A stretch of 64,000 nt of DNA from Burkholderia sp. L27(2015) (GCF_009765705.1 NZ_LMUX01000021.1:1545752-1609751), one strand, 5' to 3'. Shown: positions 8,421-17,455, counted from the first letter of the stretch. The notes: generated by a model from the sequence alone, not told the origin. Numbers and translations: made by a program.

Positions 8421-11400
8421 TCAGAACACCTGCCGCAAGCGCAGGCTGCCGGTTTGCGAAACAAAGCCGCCACCGGCCTGCAACTCGTAGCGCATCGTCA
8501 GGCTCAGGTTATTCGCGCGCAACAAGGTCACGCCGAGTGAGACATCCGCTACGTCCGATACCGGGCTGGCACCGACTGTCGTAAACCCCGTTTCACCGGT
8601 TGGGTCCGCCGCGAAGCTCGCACCTGTCACCTGCTGCGCGTGATCGTATTCATGCAGCCACTGTAGCTTGATATCGGGCACCAGCACGCCGTAGGTCGTC
8701 GCGAAGCCTTCTTCCAGTTTCACACCCAACGCGCTTCTCACCGAGGCCGAGTGATCCGAGCCCACAGTCAGTGCCGCACCGTTGCCACCACTTTCCGTGT
8801 AGCCGTTCTGATGTAAATTGCTGTAGGTCAGGCTGGCTAACGGCGTCAAGGTGGCCGGCCCCAACGGCAATGGATAGCCGGCTTCGGCTCGTGCCACATA
8901 TTGCTGGCCGCTGAACTGGCCGTTCGCGTTACCCGCGAAACCCGTGAATGCGACTTGCCGGTTGGTCGTATAGTCCTGCTGCACCACGCCACCCGATAGA
9001 TTCACGTACCACGGTTGACCCGTATAGCTCGCGTAGCCGATGAAACCGTACGAATTCACGCGAGTGGAATCACCACCGGCATCGCCTTCGTCGTTGATCG
9101 CCGTATTCGTATAGCTGAACACACCGCCCGCGCGCCAACGATCGCTGATCGATTTGTCCACACCCACTATCAGTCCACCGTAATTGGCGCTGTAGCCTGG
9201 CACTTGCTCGCGCTCGTTTTGGCTCGCGTGACCGCCGAATGCCTGGCCCCACGTGCTCCAAGCGGGTGCGCCCTCGCCAGTCGAGACACCACTGCCGATA
9301 CCGTCGGCTTGTGCCAAGCGCAGGCTGTCAGCGTGGGCTGCAACGACATTGAGCACGTCCAGCGTCGGCGCGGCCGCTGCACCGGTGGAGGTCGCTTGTT
9401 GCACTGGCGCCAATTGCACCCCGGCCCGGTTGACCGCGGCGGTACTTGAGCCGGCCGCCAGCGCATCGGCGGCGTTAAACAAATTGAGCAGCCCTGGACT
9501 GATGCCCGAGTAACTGAGCAGGCCACTCAGCGCTGACACCGCATTGGGCACCGTCGCGGGTGAGGGAAGTGGAGTGGGCGGGTTGGATTGCGTCGTGGGG
9601 GGTGTCGTTGATGAGGCCGGCGCGCCGGCAGCAAGCGTCACCACCAAATCGCTGCGGCCGTCCGTCGCCACATTGGTCCCGCTCAACGTGCCGGCAAAGT
9701 TGGCCGCCGAGTAATTCAGGTTCGTCTGGTTATAGTTGGTGCCGTTACTCGACGCATCCACCACCACGAAACGTTGCCCCACCGCAAAGTTATAGGCCGT
9801 CAACGGTTTCAAGCTGATCGACGAACCGGCCGCAATAATGGCGCTACCCGTTACCACCAGCCGCCCGTAGCCGCTGTCGCCCGTGAGCGAGCCATTCGGC
9901 ATCGCGTTGTTGGCGACACCGATCTGCAGGGTCGCGGCGGCACCTTGATTGTAGTTACCGTTGACCGTGATCGCATTGTTCACCTGCAGCGTCGCTGCGG
10001 TGTTGTTCAGCGTATTGTTGCCCAAATTCACCGTGTCGTTGAGCAGCAGATTGCCGCTGCCGAAGTTGACATTCGAGTTGGTATTGGTGATCGTGCCGAT
10101 GGTGCCGCCGGCAAAGCCGGTCAAAGTGCCGAAGGTGGACCCAGTGCCGCCATTGATGTTCAAGTCGTGCAGCGAGGTGTTGCGGATGTTGCCGGCGATC
10201 ACACCTGAATTGGTGATCGTGCCAAGCGAGCCGCCGTTGTCGATGGCATACAGACTGCCGGTTATCGTGCCGCTGTTAGTCAGTGTCCCGATCGTGCCGG
10301 CGGCGGTGATGCTCGTGGTCGAGCCGGTGATGCTCGTGCCCGCACCTGGGTTGCTGATACCGGTGTTGCCACTAATGGTTCCGCCAACGGTGTTATTCAA
10401 CAGGGTGATCACCCCGCTGTTGCTAATGGCGGAGACCGTGCCACTGATCATGCCGCTGTTGGTCAGCGTGCCGATCGTGCCGGTGCCGGTGCTGGTGTTG
10501 CTGATCCGCGTGCTTGTGCCACTGATGATCGTGCTCGTCCTCACGCTCGCGCCTGTGTTACTGACACCTATGCTGCCACTGATGGTCCCGCCAAGGGTGT
10601 TATTCAGCAGGGTGATAACCCCGTTGTTGCTAATGCCGGAGGCCGTGCCGCTGATCATGCCGCTATTGGTCAGCGTGCCGATCGCGCCGGCGCTGGTGCT
10701 GGCGCTGTTGACGTTCGAGCTTGAGGTAGTGGTAACTGTCCTCGTGCTCATGTTCGAGCCAACGTTAGTGACGCCTACGTTGCCGACTATGGTCCCGCCA
10801 ACGGCATTATTCAACCGGGCGAAAACCCCGCTGTTGAGGATGCCGTCGGCCGTGCCGTTGATCCGGCCACTATTAGTCAGTGTGTTGATCGTACCGGCGC
10901 TGCCGATCGAGCCGCTGTTGTTGATACCGTAGGTGTTGCTACTAATGGTGCCACTGTTGGTCAGCGTGCCGATAGTGCCTACGCTGGCATTGCTGATGCC
11001 CGAGGTGTTACCGCTGATGATTCCACCGTTGTTGTTCAGCACGATGATGCTGGCGCCGTTAGTGATGCCCCATCGGTTGCCGGCGATGATGTTGGTGTTG
11101 GTCAGCGTGCCTATGGTCCCACCGCCGTTGAAAATGCCCGAGTTGACGCTATTGATGACGCCGGTGTTGGTCAGTGCGGTGATCGTGCCGCCGTTGTTGT
11201 AAATAGCATTGCCGTTGCGGGAAAAATTGCTGGTGATGGTGCCGCTGTTGGTCAACGTGCCTATCGTGCCAGTGTTGACGAGACCCGCCGAACTGCCGCC
11301 ACTGGCGCTGATGGTGCCGCCTATTGTGTTGTTCAACAGCGTGATGCTGCCGCTGTTGGACATGCCGTAGTGGACACCGCTGATGGTGCCGGTATTGGTC

Positions 11401-11615
11401 AGCGTACCGAGCGTACCGCTCGCCACCAAACCTATGGTGCCAGGCACGACGACGGATGCCGCGACCGCGCAGTCGCCAGTAGTCCACGTGACCTGACCGG
11501 AGGTATTGCCATTGACGGCCGGACAGCTCACGGGCACTGCTTGCGCAGTCGGCGCCGTCGCGGCCAAGGCAATGGTTAACGCCGTCAACCTCGGCGAATG
11601 AATGATGCGCCCCAT
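8421..11615 (-). CDS. Autotransporter (type Va secretion) with repetitive passenger
   Basis: 1064-aa outer-membrane autotransporter. Signal peptide at residues 1-26 (hydrophobic TALTIALAATAPTAQA). The passenger, about 30-560, is built of many imperfect GTIGTLTNSGTISG repeats that should fold as a beta-helix, followed by a non-repeat region with a GNYNQGAAATLQIGV segment. A Pro/Thr-rich linker (PASSTTPPTTQSNPPTPLPS) precedes the C-terminal beta-barrel of about 270 residues, starting near WSTWGQAFGG and ending SLRLRQVF with the terminal Phe of outer-membrane proteins. Likely role: surface adhesin or aggregation factor. Stands alone with its own promoter region; no regulator is adjacent. Confidence 0.93.
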   Translation of the reverse strand: MGRIIHSPRLTALTIALAATAPTAQAVPVSCPAVNGNTSGQVTWTTGDCAVAASVVVPGTIGLVASGTLGTLTNTGTISGVHYGMSNSGSITLLNNTIGGTISASGGSSAGLVNTGTIGTLTNSGTITSNFSRNGNAIYNNGGTITALTNTGVINSVNSGIFNGGGTIGTLTNTNIIAGNRWGITNGASIIVLNNNGGIISGNTSGISNASVGTIGTLTNSGTISSNTYGINNSGSIGSAGTINTLTNSGRINGTADGILNSGVFARLNNAVGGTIVGNVGVTNVGSNMSTRTVTTTSSSNVNSASTSAGAIGTLTNSGMISGTASGISNNGVITLLNNTLGGTISGSIGVSNTGASVRTSTIISGTSTRISNTSTGTGTIGTLTNSGMISGTVSAISNSGVITLLNNTVGGTISGNTGISNPGAGTSITGSTTSITAAGTIGTLTNSGTITGSLYAIDNGGSLGTITNSGVIAGNIRNTSLHDLNINGGTGSTFGTLTGFAGGTIGTITNTNSNVNFGSGNLLLNDTVNLGNNTLNNTAATLQVNNAITVNGNYNQGAAATLQIGVANNAMPNGSLTGDSGYGRLVVTGSAIIAAGSSISLKPLTAYNFAVGQRFVVVDASSNGTNYNQTNLNYSAANFAGTLSGTNVATDGRSDLVVTLAAGAPASSTTPPTTQSNPPTPLPSPATVPNAVSALSGLLSYSGISPGLLNLFNAADALAAGSSTAAVNRAGVQLAPVQQATSTGAAAAPTLDVLNVVAAHADSLRLAQADGIGSGVSTGEGAPAWSTWGQAFGGHASQNEREQVPGYSANYGGLIVGVDKSISDRWRAGGVFSYTNTAINDEGDAGGDSTRVNSYGFIGYASYTGQPWYVNLSGGVVQQDYTTNRQVAFTGFAGNANGQFSGQQYVARAEAGYPLPLGPATLTPLASLTYSNLHQNGYTESGGNGAALTVGSDHSASVRSALGVKLEEGFATTYGVLVPDIKLQWLHEYDHAQQVTGASFAADPTGETGFTTVGASPVSDVADVSLGVTLLRANNLSLTMRYELQAGGGFVSQTGSLRLRQVF
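10260..11420. repeat. Coding repeats of the autotransporter passenger
   Basis: Tandem but imperfect repeat units of roughly 40-150 bases, seen on the minus strand as GTIGTLTNSG and VITLLNNTxGGTISG modules. The longest near-duplicates are around 10380-10480 and 10570-10680. Because units are multiples of three they can vary in number without breaking the frame. They also keep other frames open, which creates false antisense reading frames. Confidence 0.75.
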
Positions 11616-11950
11616 AAGTCTGATCTTCCAGTCGATTTAATAGGTGTCGTCACGGAATGAACCGGGCCGCCGATGCGGTCCTGCGCTTTAAGGGCGTCGC
11701 GTGAAACGGCTGTTTTCTTTAGGACAAGAAGCGGGCTAGAGCTTGCTCTATTTTTATAATTTTTTGGTTGTTACCGCGCGTTTGCCGCGCTTGACTAGCA
11801 TAGGGCTGGCGGCTAGCGACGTCTGCCAGGGCGGGTAGTTCCGCAAGAGAAGGGGCCAGGGAATGGCGCACAACTGCGGATGGTCTGGCCCCGAGAGCGA
11901 CGGCCAAATTAGGACCAGCCCATTGCTCGGGTGCCGTATCGACGTACGTA
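11616..11950. other. Autotransporter upstream region
   Basis: No supportable gene. It holds the leader and presumably the promoter of the autotransporter on the minus strand, plus an A/T-rich patch near 11745-11770. Nothing else recognisable was seen. Confidence 0.4.
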
Positions 11951-12121
11951 CTACCCCTTGCTGAATAGGCTCACGACACGGGACATGGATCTCGCTACCA
12001 GAACGAGCAGAGCGCCGGCCACGCTGTAGCCGACGTTGTGCATCAAGTCGATCAAATAGAACATGGATAACGCGATGAGCGGGTGGTACATCGCACGGCT
12101 TATCAGGCTTTTCATCGGCAT
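11951..12121 (-). CDS. Possible small membrane protein
   Basis: Short reading frame of 56 aa starting MPMKSLISRAMYHPLIALSM, with a hydrophobic segment about 11-48 (FYLIDLMHNVGYSVAGALLV) that could span the membrane once or twice, and a basic tail. Two ATG codons (12121, 12115) are possible; a GAG stands 8 bases before the second. It is not recognised as a family and its neighbours give no hint. It may be a real small envelope protein or a chance frame; the hydrophobic/basic pattern makes me list it. Confidence 0.35.
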   Translation of the reverse strand: MPMKSLISRAMYHPLIALSMFYLIDLMHNVGYSVAGALLVLVARSMSRVVSLFSKG

Positions 12122-12157
12122 CTCACACGGTTTCGTTTGCCCGAACCGGTAAGTCAC

Positions 12158-12397
12158 TACTGTGCGTGAACCGATCTGCGCAAATCTGGAGGCGCACCCG
12201 GCTTCCTGAATCCGTGGAAGGATAGGCTGCGATCTACGGATGACGCTGATCTATCACGTCCCGTCGTATGACGAACTTTGCCTCTCCCAACCTGCTGCCG
12301 TCCTGCCCGTGCGTCGACGTTTTTTGCCCGATCGTCCAAGTCTTGCCGATGGTTCGCCTGGGATTGCAGGGCGTCCAGAAAATAACTTGTAAGGTAT
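12158..12397. other. Non-coding stretch before the AraC gene
   Basis: Several overlapping short frames occur on both strands, but none has a ribosome site or family-like content. I see no gene here. Confidence 0.4.
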
Positions 12398-12426
12398 TTG
12401 TCAGAAAATGCTGCAGCGGGTATAAC
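12398..12426 (+). promoter_or_regulatory. Sigma-70 type promoter for the AraC regulator
   Basis: TTGTCA at 12398-12403 and TATAAC at 12421-12426 are separated by exactly 17 bases, close to the -35/-10 consensus. The start codon of the AraC gene is about 75 bases downstream. Confidence 0.6.
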
Positions 12427-12505
12427 ATGGTCCCCTCGGTCAGGTTGAAAAATGACCGGCTTTCCGGTTTCTTGCCTGGGAAATCGCCTATCACGCGAGC
12501 TCTTC

Positions 12506-13549
12506 ATGGATGCAGTTTCTGACGTCCTGCGCGCCGTGCGTCTAAGCGGCGCGGTGTATCTGAACGGGACCTTCACGGCACCGTGGTGCTTGATAGGCCG
12601 CACAGATGCTGCGCTCTGCGCGGCCTATCTGCCGCGGTCCGAGCGTGTCGTTTCATATCATCTGATCATAGAAGGTAGCTGCTGCGCGCAACTGGCGGGC
12701 GACCCCGATTCCGCTATTCATCTCAATGCCGGGGAGCTGGTGGTGGTGCCGCAAGGCGAAACGCATCTGATAGGCAGCGCCGTGGATCTTGCGCCCACGC
12801 CAGCGGAGTTGCTATTGGCTGGCCCGATGGCGGCAGCCCCTGGTGAGGTGATGACGGTGTCTTACGGAGGCGGGGGAGCGGCGACTCGCATCGTATGCGG
12901 TTTTCTGGCCTGCGACGATACGCTGAGTAACCCACTGCTCTCATCGCTGCCGCGACTCTTCAAGATTGATATGCGCCACGATCCGCGAGCCGCATGGCTT
13001 GAGTCCTCTCTCCAGTTTGCTGCCGCCGAAGCGGCGCATTCGCGGGCGGGCGGTACGATCGTCCTTGCCAGACTGTCCGAACTCCTCTTTGTCGAGGCGG
13101 TCCGTAGCTGTATCGAAGCGCTTCCTGCCAGCCAGACCGGATGGCTGGCCGGCGTACGCGATCGCTACGTGGGACGCGCGCTTTCGTTGCTCCATGCCCA
13201 AGCAGTCTACCCCTGGACCGTCGACGAGCTTGCGCGCAAGGTGGGTTTATCGCGCTCCGCGTTGGCGCAACGCTTTACCGATCTCCTTGGACAACCGCCT
13301 ATGCAGTACCTGGCGCGATGGCGCATGCAGATCGCGGCGCAGGAACTTCTGAGCGGCAGAAAGACCCTCGCCGCTGTAGCCGAACAGATCGGTTATGAAT
13401 CGGAGGCGGCATTCAGTCGCGCTTTCAGGCGAGAGTTTGGAATGCCGCCGGCAGGCTGGCGCAAGAGCAAAGGAAGGATGAACGGCGCTGCCGAATCTGC
13501 GCAGGCCTCATCCGCTGCGAGTGGCATCACGCCACCACCGCATCACTGA
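12506..13549 (+). CDS. AraC-family regulator with N-terminal cupin domain
   Basis: 347-aa regulator. The N-terminal part resembles the cupin-like ligand domain of the AraC_binding_2/cupin_6 group (VSYHLIIEGSCCAQLAGDPD then IHLNAGELVVVPQGETHLIG). The last about 100 residues form the double helix-turn-helix of AraC: WTVDELARKVGLSRSALAQRF and TLAAVAEQIGYESEAAFSRAFRREFG. The start at 12506 (MDAVSDVLRAV) matches relatives; upstream in-frame codons do not. A good promoter lies at 12398-12426. It is followed by the diiron and OsmC genes in the same direction, which it probably controls. The inducer is unknown; members of this group often control redox enzymes. Confidence 0.92.
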   Translation: MDAVSDVLRAVRLSGAVYLNGTFTAPWCLIGRTDAALCAAYLPRSERVVSYHLIIEGSCCAQLAGDPDSAIHLNAGELVVVPQGETHLIGSAVDLAPTPAELLLAGPMAAAPGEVMTVSYGGGGAATRIVCGFLACDDTLSNPLLSSLPRLFKIDMRHDPRAAWLESSLQFAAAEAAHSRAGGTIVLARLSELLFVEAVRSCIEALPASQTGWLAGVRDRYVGRALSLLHAQAVYPWTVDELARKVGLSRSALAQRFTDLLGQPPMQYLARWRMQIAAQELLSGRKTLAAVAEQIGYESEAAFSRAFRREFGMPPAGWRKSKGRMNGAAESAQASSAASGITPPPHH

Positions 13550-13760
13550 TACCGACTGCCATACCGCCCGCAACATTCATTCGCACGCGTCCAAGCTGAC
13601 CCGGCGTTTCGGCCATATCTCCCGGTGGCCCGATCATAGAACTTCGCGTCTCCCAATCGTACATTCGTGCTTACCGGATGCCAGATCAACCCTGTGGTTC
13701 CGGCCGGTAGATGAATATTCGCAGCTCGACCGCACGTAGGTCCATATTGGGAGAAATTCT

Positions 13761-14693
13761 ATGAACGCAGTATCGCGACTCTCTGAACCCGATCGTTACG
13801 CCCGTTGCATTCGCGCCTCAAAGAAGGTCAGTTGGGATATCGAGCGTGACGTGATTGGAGGCCGCACCTTTGACACGTCGCAGAAATATCTCCCGGACGG
13901 GCTTTCCCTGGCTCCGAATTTCTTCACGCTCTCCGAGAGCGAAAAGCGTTTCGTCAGCCAGATTCAGGGACGCACCTATGCCAACGTGTTCGGACTGGTA
14001 GAGCGCTTCATCAACGCCAAGATGCTGGAAGTCAGCCGTGACTATTGGCTCGGCGACCAGGTGGCGCTTGAGGCGCTGGTGCGATTCAGCGACGAGGAGC
14101 TCAAGCATCAGGCGCTATTTCGTCGCATCGGCGCGATGATCGGTGAAACCCTTCCCCCCGGCTATCGCTTCGACGCCGACCCGGATGCCGTTGCCTCCGT
14201 AGTCCTTGGGAAAAGCACGTGGGCCGTATTGGCGCTGACGCTGGATATCGAACTGTTCAGCCAGCTCCACTACCGGCAGAGTATCGCGCCAGACGATCAG
14301 CTATCGGAGCTATTCAAGAACGTGTTCCTCTACCACTGGAAGGAGGAGAGCCAGCACGCCATCCTCGACGAGCTCGAATGGGTCCGTCACGACGCCACCC
14401 TGATGGACAGTGATCGCGACAAGGCGGTTGACGAATTCATCGAGCTGGTCGCCGCGATCGACGGCATCCTGCAGGCGCAGGCCGCAGCCGATGCGCGTTA
14501 CTTCGAGGCGAACTGCGGCCGCGCAGTCGACGAGGCGGAAACCCTCTCGATTGAAGCGAATTTTCTCGAGGCTTATCGGTGGCAATACATCCACTCGGGT
14601 GTACGTCATCCCCATTTCGGAGAGGTGCTTTATAGCCTCATCTCCGAAGACCAGGGCATGCGCATCAAGGCTGCGCTCGCCACGCTGCAATGA
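13761..14693 (+). CDS. Ferritin-like diiron protein
   Basis: 310-aa all-helical protein with the two carboxylate half-sites of diiron enzymes: Glu81 then Glu112-Glu113-x2-His116 (EELKH), and Glu164 then Glu195-Glu196-x2-His199 (EESQH). This is the pattern of ferritin-like oxygenases and oxidases rather than of iron-storage ferritins, which are shorter. The substrate is unknown; N-oxygenases of the AurF type and other diiron oxidases are possible relatives. A GGGAGAA site stands before the ATG. It is flanked by an AraC regulator 211 bp upstream and an OsmC-family gene 45 bp downstream, suggesting an oxidative-stress or detoxification unit. Confidence 0.8.
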   Translation: MNAVSRLSEPDRYARCIRASKKVSWDIERDVIGGRTFDTSQKYLPDGLSLAPNFFTLSESEKRFVSQIQGRTYANVFGLVERFINAKMLEVSRDYWLGDQVALEALVRFSDEELKHQALFRRIGAMIGETLPPGYRFDADPDAVASVVLGKSTWAVLALTLDIELFSQLHYRQSIAPDDQLSELFKNVFLYHWKEESQHAILDELEWVRHDATLMDSDRDKAVDEFIELVAAIDGILQAQAAADARYFEANCGRAVDEAETLSIEANFLEAYRWQYIHSGVRHPHFGEVLYSLISEDQGMRIKAALATLQ

Positions 14694-14738
14694 GATTTAC
14701 CGAAGCTGAACAATCCACATGGTTGAAGGAGATGGAAT

Positions 14739-15311
14739 ATGAATGACTATGCACAGACCAAGGAACCTAACATCGTTAATGGCCTCAACGTCGACGACCT
14801 GTTCTCCCTGATTGAGGGCGTCAAGGGCGATGCCTCGAAAGCTACCACAAGCTGGCGTGTAGCTACGACCTGGCAGGGCCAGACGCGCAGTCGCGCCGAG
14901 GTAGAAGGGTTCTCGATCGGAGGGCAGGATGTGTCGCGCCGGTTCACGATCGATATCGATGAGCCTTGCGAACTCGGTGGCTCGAACCAGTTTGCCAATC
15001 CTCAGGAGCATCTGATCGCGGCGCTGAATGCCTGCATGACGGTGGGTTACGTGGCGCAATGCGCCGTGCGCGGGATTGCTCTCGAATCGCTGGAGATTGA
15101 GACTGAGGGTGAAATCGACCTTAGGGGTTTTCTTGGGATCGACCCGCAAGTTGCAAACGGTTACGAGAGCCTGCGTTATACCGTTCGTATCAAGGGAAGC
15201 GGTACTAAGCAGCAATTCGCTGAAATCCATGACGCGGTAATGGCCACTTCTCCCAACGTCTACAATCTGGCGAATGCCGTCGTCTTGAAATCGACTCTGG
15301 TGGTGGGGTGA
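14739..15311 (+). CDS. OsmC-family protein
   Basis: 190-aa OsmC/Ohr superfamily protein; known members reduce organic hydroperoxides with two cysteines. One cysteine sits in the usual helix (LIAALNACMTVGYVAQCAVRG). The second, normally in a C-terminal CPxxxxL-type motif, is replaced: the site reads TSPNVYNLANAV. Peroxidase activity by the usual two-cysteine cycle is therefore doubtful, though the other Cys in the helix could act. The N-terminal 35 residues extend beyond the minimal domain. GAAGGAG precedes the ATG. It is probably cotranscribed with the diiron gene 45 bp upstream. Confidence 0.87.
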   Translation: MNDYAQTKEPNIVNGLNVDDLFSLIEGVKGDASKATTSWRVATTWQGQTRSRAEVEGFSIGGQDVSRRFTIDIDEPCELGGSNQFANPQEHLIAALNACMTVGYVAQCAVRGIALESLEIETEGEIDLRGFLGIDPQVANGYESLRYTVRIKGSGTKQQFAEIHDAVMATSPNVYNLANAVVLKSTLVVG

Positions 15312-15532
15312 ACTTCGCGACGTGGGCGCGGCGACTCGAATCGTTTCCGTCGCGCCAGGTTGAAAGGCCGGTTTGGGACGCCTGCGGAGTTTGTCGCGGG
15401 ACGGCGTTCGGCCAATAGCGGTCATTGAGTGTGCCGTCTCAGGTTACGCGTTTCGTTGCCGATATAACGTCATGGCCGAACGTGAGCGACTGCGCTTGGC
15501 CCGAGCGTCGAATGCCGACGGAATGAGGGTCC

Positions 15533-15985
15533 ATGGCAAGACTGTTACTACTCGTTTGTTTATGCTTTTCTATTAACGTCTTTGCTATAGGCGGCCGCGG
15601 AGGCGGCGGCGAAGGACATTTCGGTGGCGAGGGCGCACATTTCGGTGGAGAGGGCGAAAACGCCGGAAGCGGCGGCGGTCGTTCAAGTGAAAGCGCGCCG
15701 CGCGGTAGCTTCAGTGAACACCTCCCTGGCGTGGTGAAGGCCGACGAGGAAGGCGGAAAAATTGCCGGCCACGACTACGATCCCGATGGTACCGACCGCA
15801 CCGAGCGCGAAAGGCACCCGAATGAATACCCCGTTTTTGCAAGAGGCCATGTCGCCGGCTGGCGGTCGGCCAGCGATGCGCAAGCAAGCGAAGTGGCCAA
15901 ACAACACGTTCACCAGATTTACGTTTTTGCGCTCTTGGGAGTGCTGTCCGTGTTGGCTATTGGCCTTTGCATAGCGATTTTTTAA
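15533..15985 (+). CDS. Glycine-rich exported protein with C-terminal membrane anchor (hypothetical)
   Basis: 150 aa, not recognised as a named family. A signal peptide (MARLLLLVCLCFSINVFA) is followed by a low-complexity Gly/Glu/His run with repeats GGEGHFGGEGAHFGGEGE, a charged middle (HDYDPDGTDRTERERHPNEY), and one hydrophobic C-terminal segment at about 130-149 (VFALLGVLSVLAIGLCIAIF) ending the protein. It should sit in the inner membrane with the glycine-rich part in the periplasm. AGGG stands 6 bases before the ATG, supporting this start. The His/Glu/Gly-rich stretch could bind metal, but this is only a suggestion. Confidence 0.65.
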   Translation: MARLLLLVCLCFSINVFAIGGRGGGGEGHFGGEGAHFGGEGENAGSGGGRSSESAPRGSFSEHLPGVVKADEEGGKIAGHDYDPDGTDRTERERHPNEYPVFARGHVAGWRSASDAQASEVAKQHVHQIYVFALLGVLSVLAIGLCIAIF

Positions 15986-16211
15986 CGACTCCGCAGCCAT
16001 CGTCAACATGGGTGCTTTGGCTGAACGCCCGATTTTCGCAGCCATGGGCGGCTGTTCATGTCGCAGCCGATTGCAGTCTTGTGAGGTTCGGGCTGCGTAT
16101 GCTCTTTCCATCAGGCGGCACGCGGCCAGTTCCGGTCAGTCGACCTCACAGTCAGAACGTCAGCCATCGACAAAGCGACCCGTGAGACAAGCGAGAACGA
16201 GGCTGTTTAGG

Positions 16212-16697
16212 CTACGATTTCCGGGTATCTAAGAAGCGGGGGATGATGATGCTGAAAACGATGAGAGCCCCTAGTGAAACGAATGCCTTGGTGCGGAGCC
16301 ATGTTTCAAAGGGAACCAGCTTCCAGATCAACAGGTTGACCACCGCAAGGACCAAATACAAGGTGGCAGTCCATACCGTCAATCTTCTCCAGAATGACCG
16401 ATCCTGAGCGAGGATCTTGCCGAAGCACAGCGCCAGTGCACCACGATCAAGACACGCTAGGCTTGCGAGCAATACGCATGCAAAACTGAAATTACCGATT
16501 GTGAGTTTCCAGACCGCGAATTGTGGGTCATAGAGGAGCCATCGTGCCGGAGTAGCCATCAAGCACAGCGAAATCACTATGCTGTAGATGACCAGGGTTA
16601 CATAGACGCGCCACAGTATCCCCCACGCCATTTTTAAGTCCATTGGTGTAATTGACGTTATTACGACATGTTCTTGGAGAACTTTAAAGTTGCTCAC
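16212..16697 (-). CDS. Small integral membrane protein, unknown function
   Basis: Up to 161 aa with four hydrophobic segments: near WRVYVTLVIYSIVISLCLM, LTIGNFSFACVLLASLACL, LTVWTATLYLVLAVVNLLIW and AFVSLGALIVFSIIIP. The gene may begin at a GTG (16697) or at the ATG of MDLKMAWG (16643); neither has a strong ribosome site, and the second places the start just before the first membrane span. No family is recognised and no operon partner exists. Confidence 0.6.
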   Translation of the reverse strand: MSNFKVLQEHVVITSITPMDLKMAWGILWRVYVTLVIYSIVISLCLMATPARWLLYDPQFAVWKLTIGNFSFACVLLASLACLDRGALALCFGKILAQDRSFWRRLTVWTATLYLVLAVVNLLIWKLVPFETWLRTKAFVSLGALIVFSIIIPRFLDTRKS

Positions 16698-16788
16698 GCT
16701 TTCGTCCGACTTTATTTAGAACGGGTCGCCGGCAGTCTCATTCGCTGCCGAACGACTGCGTTCGATAAAGCTGAAACACTGCTATGGT

Positions 16789-16825
16789 TCGACATGCGCC
16801 GGCCGCGTCGGGCAGCACGCGGCCA
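16789..16825 (+). repeat. 37-bp intergenic repeat, copy 1
   Basis: A 37-base sequence beginning TCGACATGCGCC and ending GCACGCGGCCA, found again at 18699-18735 with one mismatch (16802 G, 18712 A). It is in an intergenic region. It contains short inverted elements (GGCCGCG and CGCGGCC) that can form a hairpin. A shorter related stretch (GGCACGCGGCCAGTTCCG) lies near 16117. Confidence 0.75.
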
Positions 16826-16936
16826 GTTTGAGCCGTTCACGCAAAGTGCGGGAACGGCCGTTGCTCGACGGATCGCGGTCGTTCGCGAGGCCGCTGGCCA
16901 TGACATAAAGGCGCAAGGTGGCGCTTGATTGTCCGT

Positions 16937-17455
16937 CTAGTTCAGACGTTGCCAGACCGAAATCGGCACGTCTCCATTCGGTCGTGGCGTCACGCGGTAG
17001 CTCAGTTCGGCGCCTTTAAGCTCGTAGCTTCGGTTCTGCTGCTCTCCCTCCCAATTAGGAAAGGAAGCGTTCTGAATGTGAAAAGTCAAAGTTCCACCGG
17101 CCGGGTTGACGCTGATCGTACCGAAGTGCGTGCTGGAACCCATGGCGGCCGCTTTGTACTCGGCCGGCGTTCCTGCGCCCTTGTCGCCTGAAGCGAATTG
17201 GGGGCGTTCTGCCTTGAAAATTTGTAGCGAATAGTGTCCTTGCGCGTCGATTAGCAGCAGTCCCTTGGGAGCGGCACCGTAGTCGCGTGCCCGCGATCCG
17301 TCAGGATGCTGGACATCTGCTGCCACTAATGTCCACGTCCCCACCAGCGAAGGCTCGACGGCTGTTGCATCGGCGCGCGCGACGGTCGCCAATAACGCGC
17401 ACGCCGAGAAGACAGTACCCACGATGCCGCGTTTAAGAATTATCTGGCCATTCAT
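16937..17455 (-). CDS. Exported lipocalin-like domain protein
   Basis: 172 aa with a signal peptide (about 28 residues, IVGTVFSACALLATVARADA) followed by a lipocalin-like beta-barrel domain (SLVGTWTLVAADVQHPDGS, GLLLIDAQGHYSLQIFKAERP, GTLTFHIQNASFPNWEGEQQ, LSYRVTPRP). Such proteins are periplasmic and often bind hydrophobic ligands; no enzymatic residues are evident. It is divergent from the LysR gene at 17620, with an inverted-repeat operator between them, so the LysR probably controls it. Confidence 0.8.
   Translation of the reverse strand: MNGQIILKRGIVGTVFSACALLATVARADATAVEPSLVGTWTLVAADVQHPDGSRARDYGAAPKGLLLIDAQGHYSLQIFKAERPQFASGDKGAGTPAEYKAAAMGSSTHFGTISVNPAGGTLTFHIQNASFPNWEGEQQNRSYELKGAELSYRVTPRPNGDVPISVWQRLN

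Noticed and set aside
9961-11202. Long plus-strand open frames rich in Val, Pro and Leu opposite the autotransporter
   Set aside because: They are antisense to the repetitive passenger, keep open because the repeats lack stops in that frame, and have no family-like content or ribosome sites.
12157-12603. Minus-strand frames upstream of the AraC gene
   Set aside because: They overlap the AraC promoter and 5' coding region, and have no family-like sequence.
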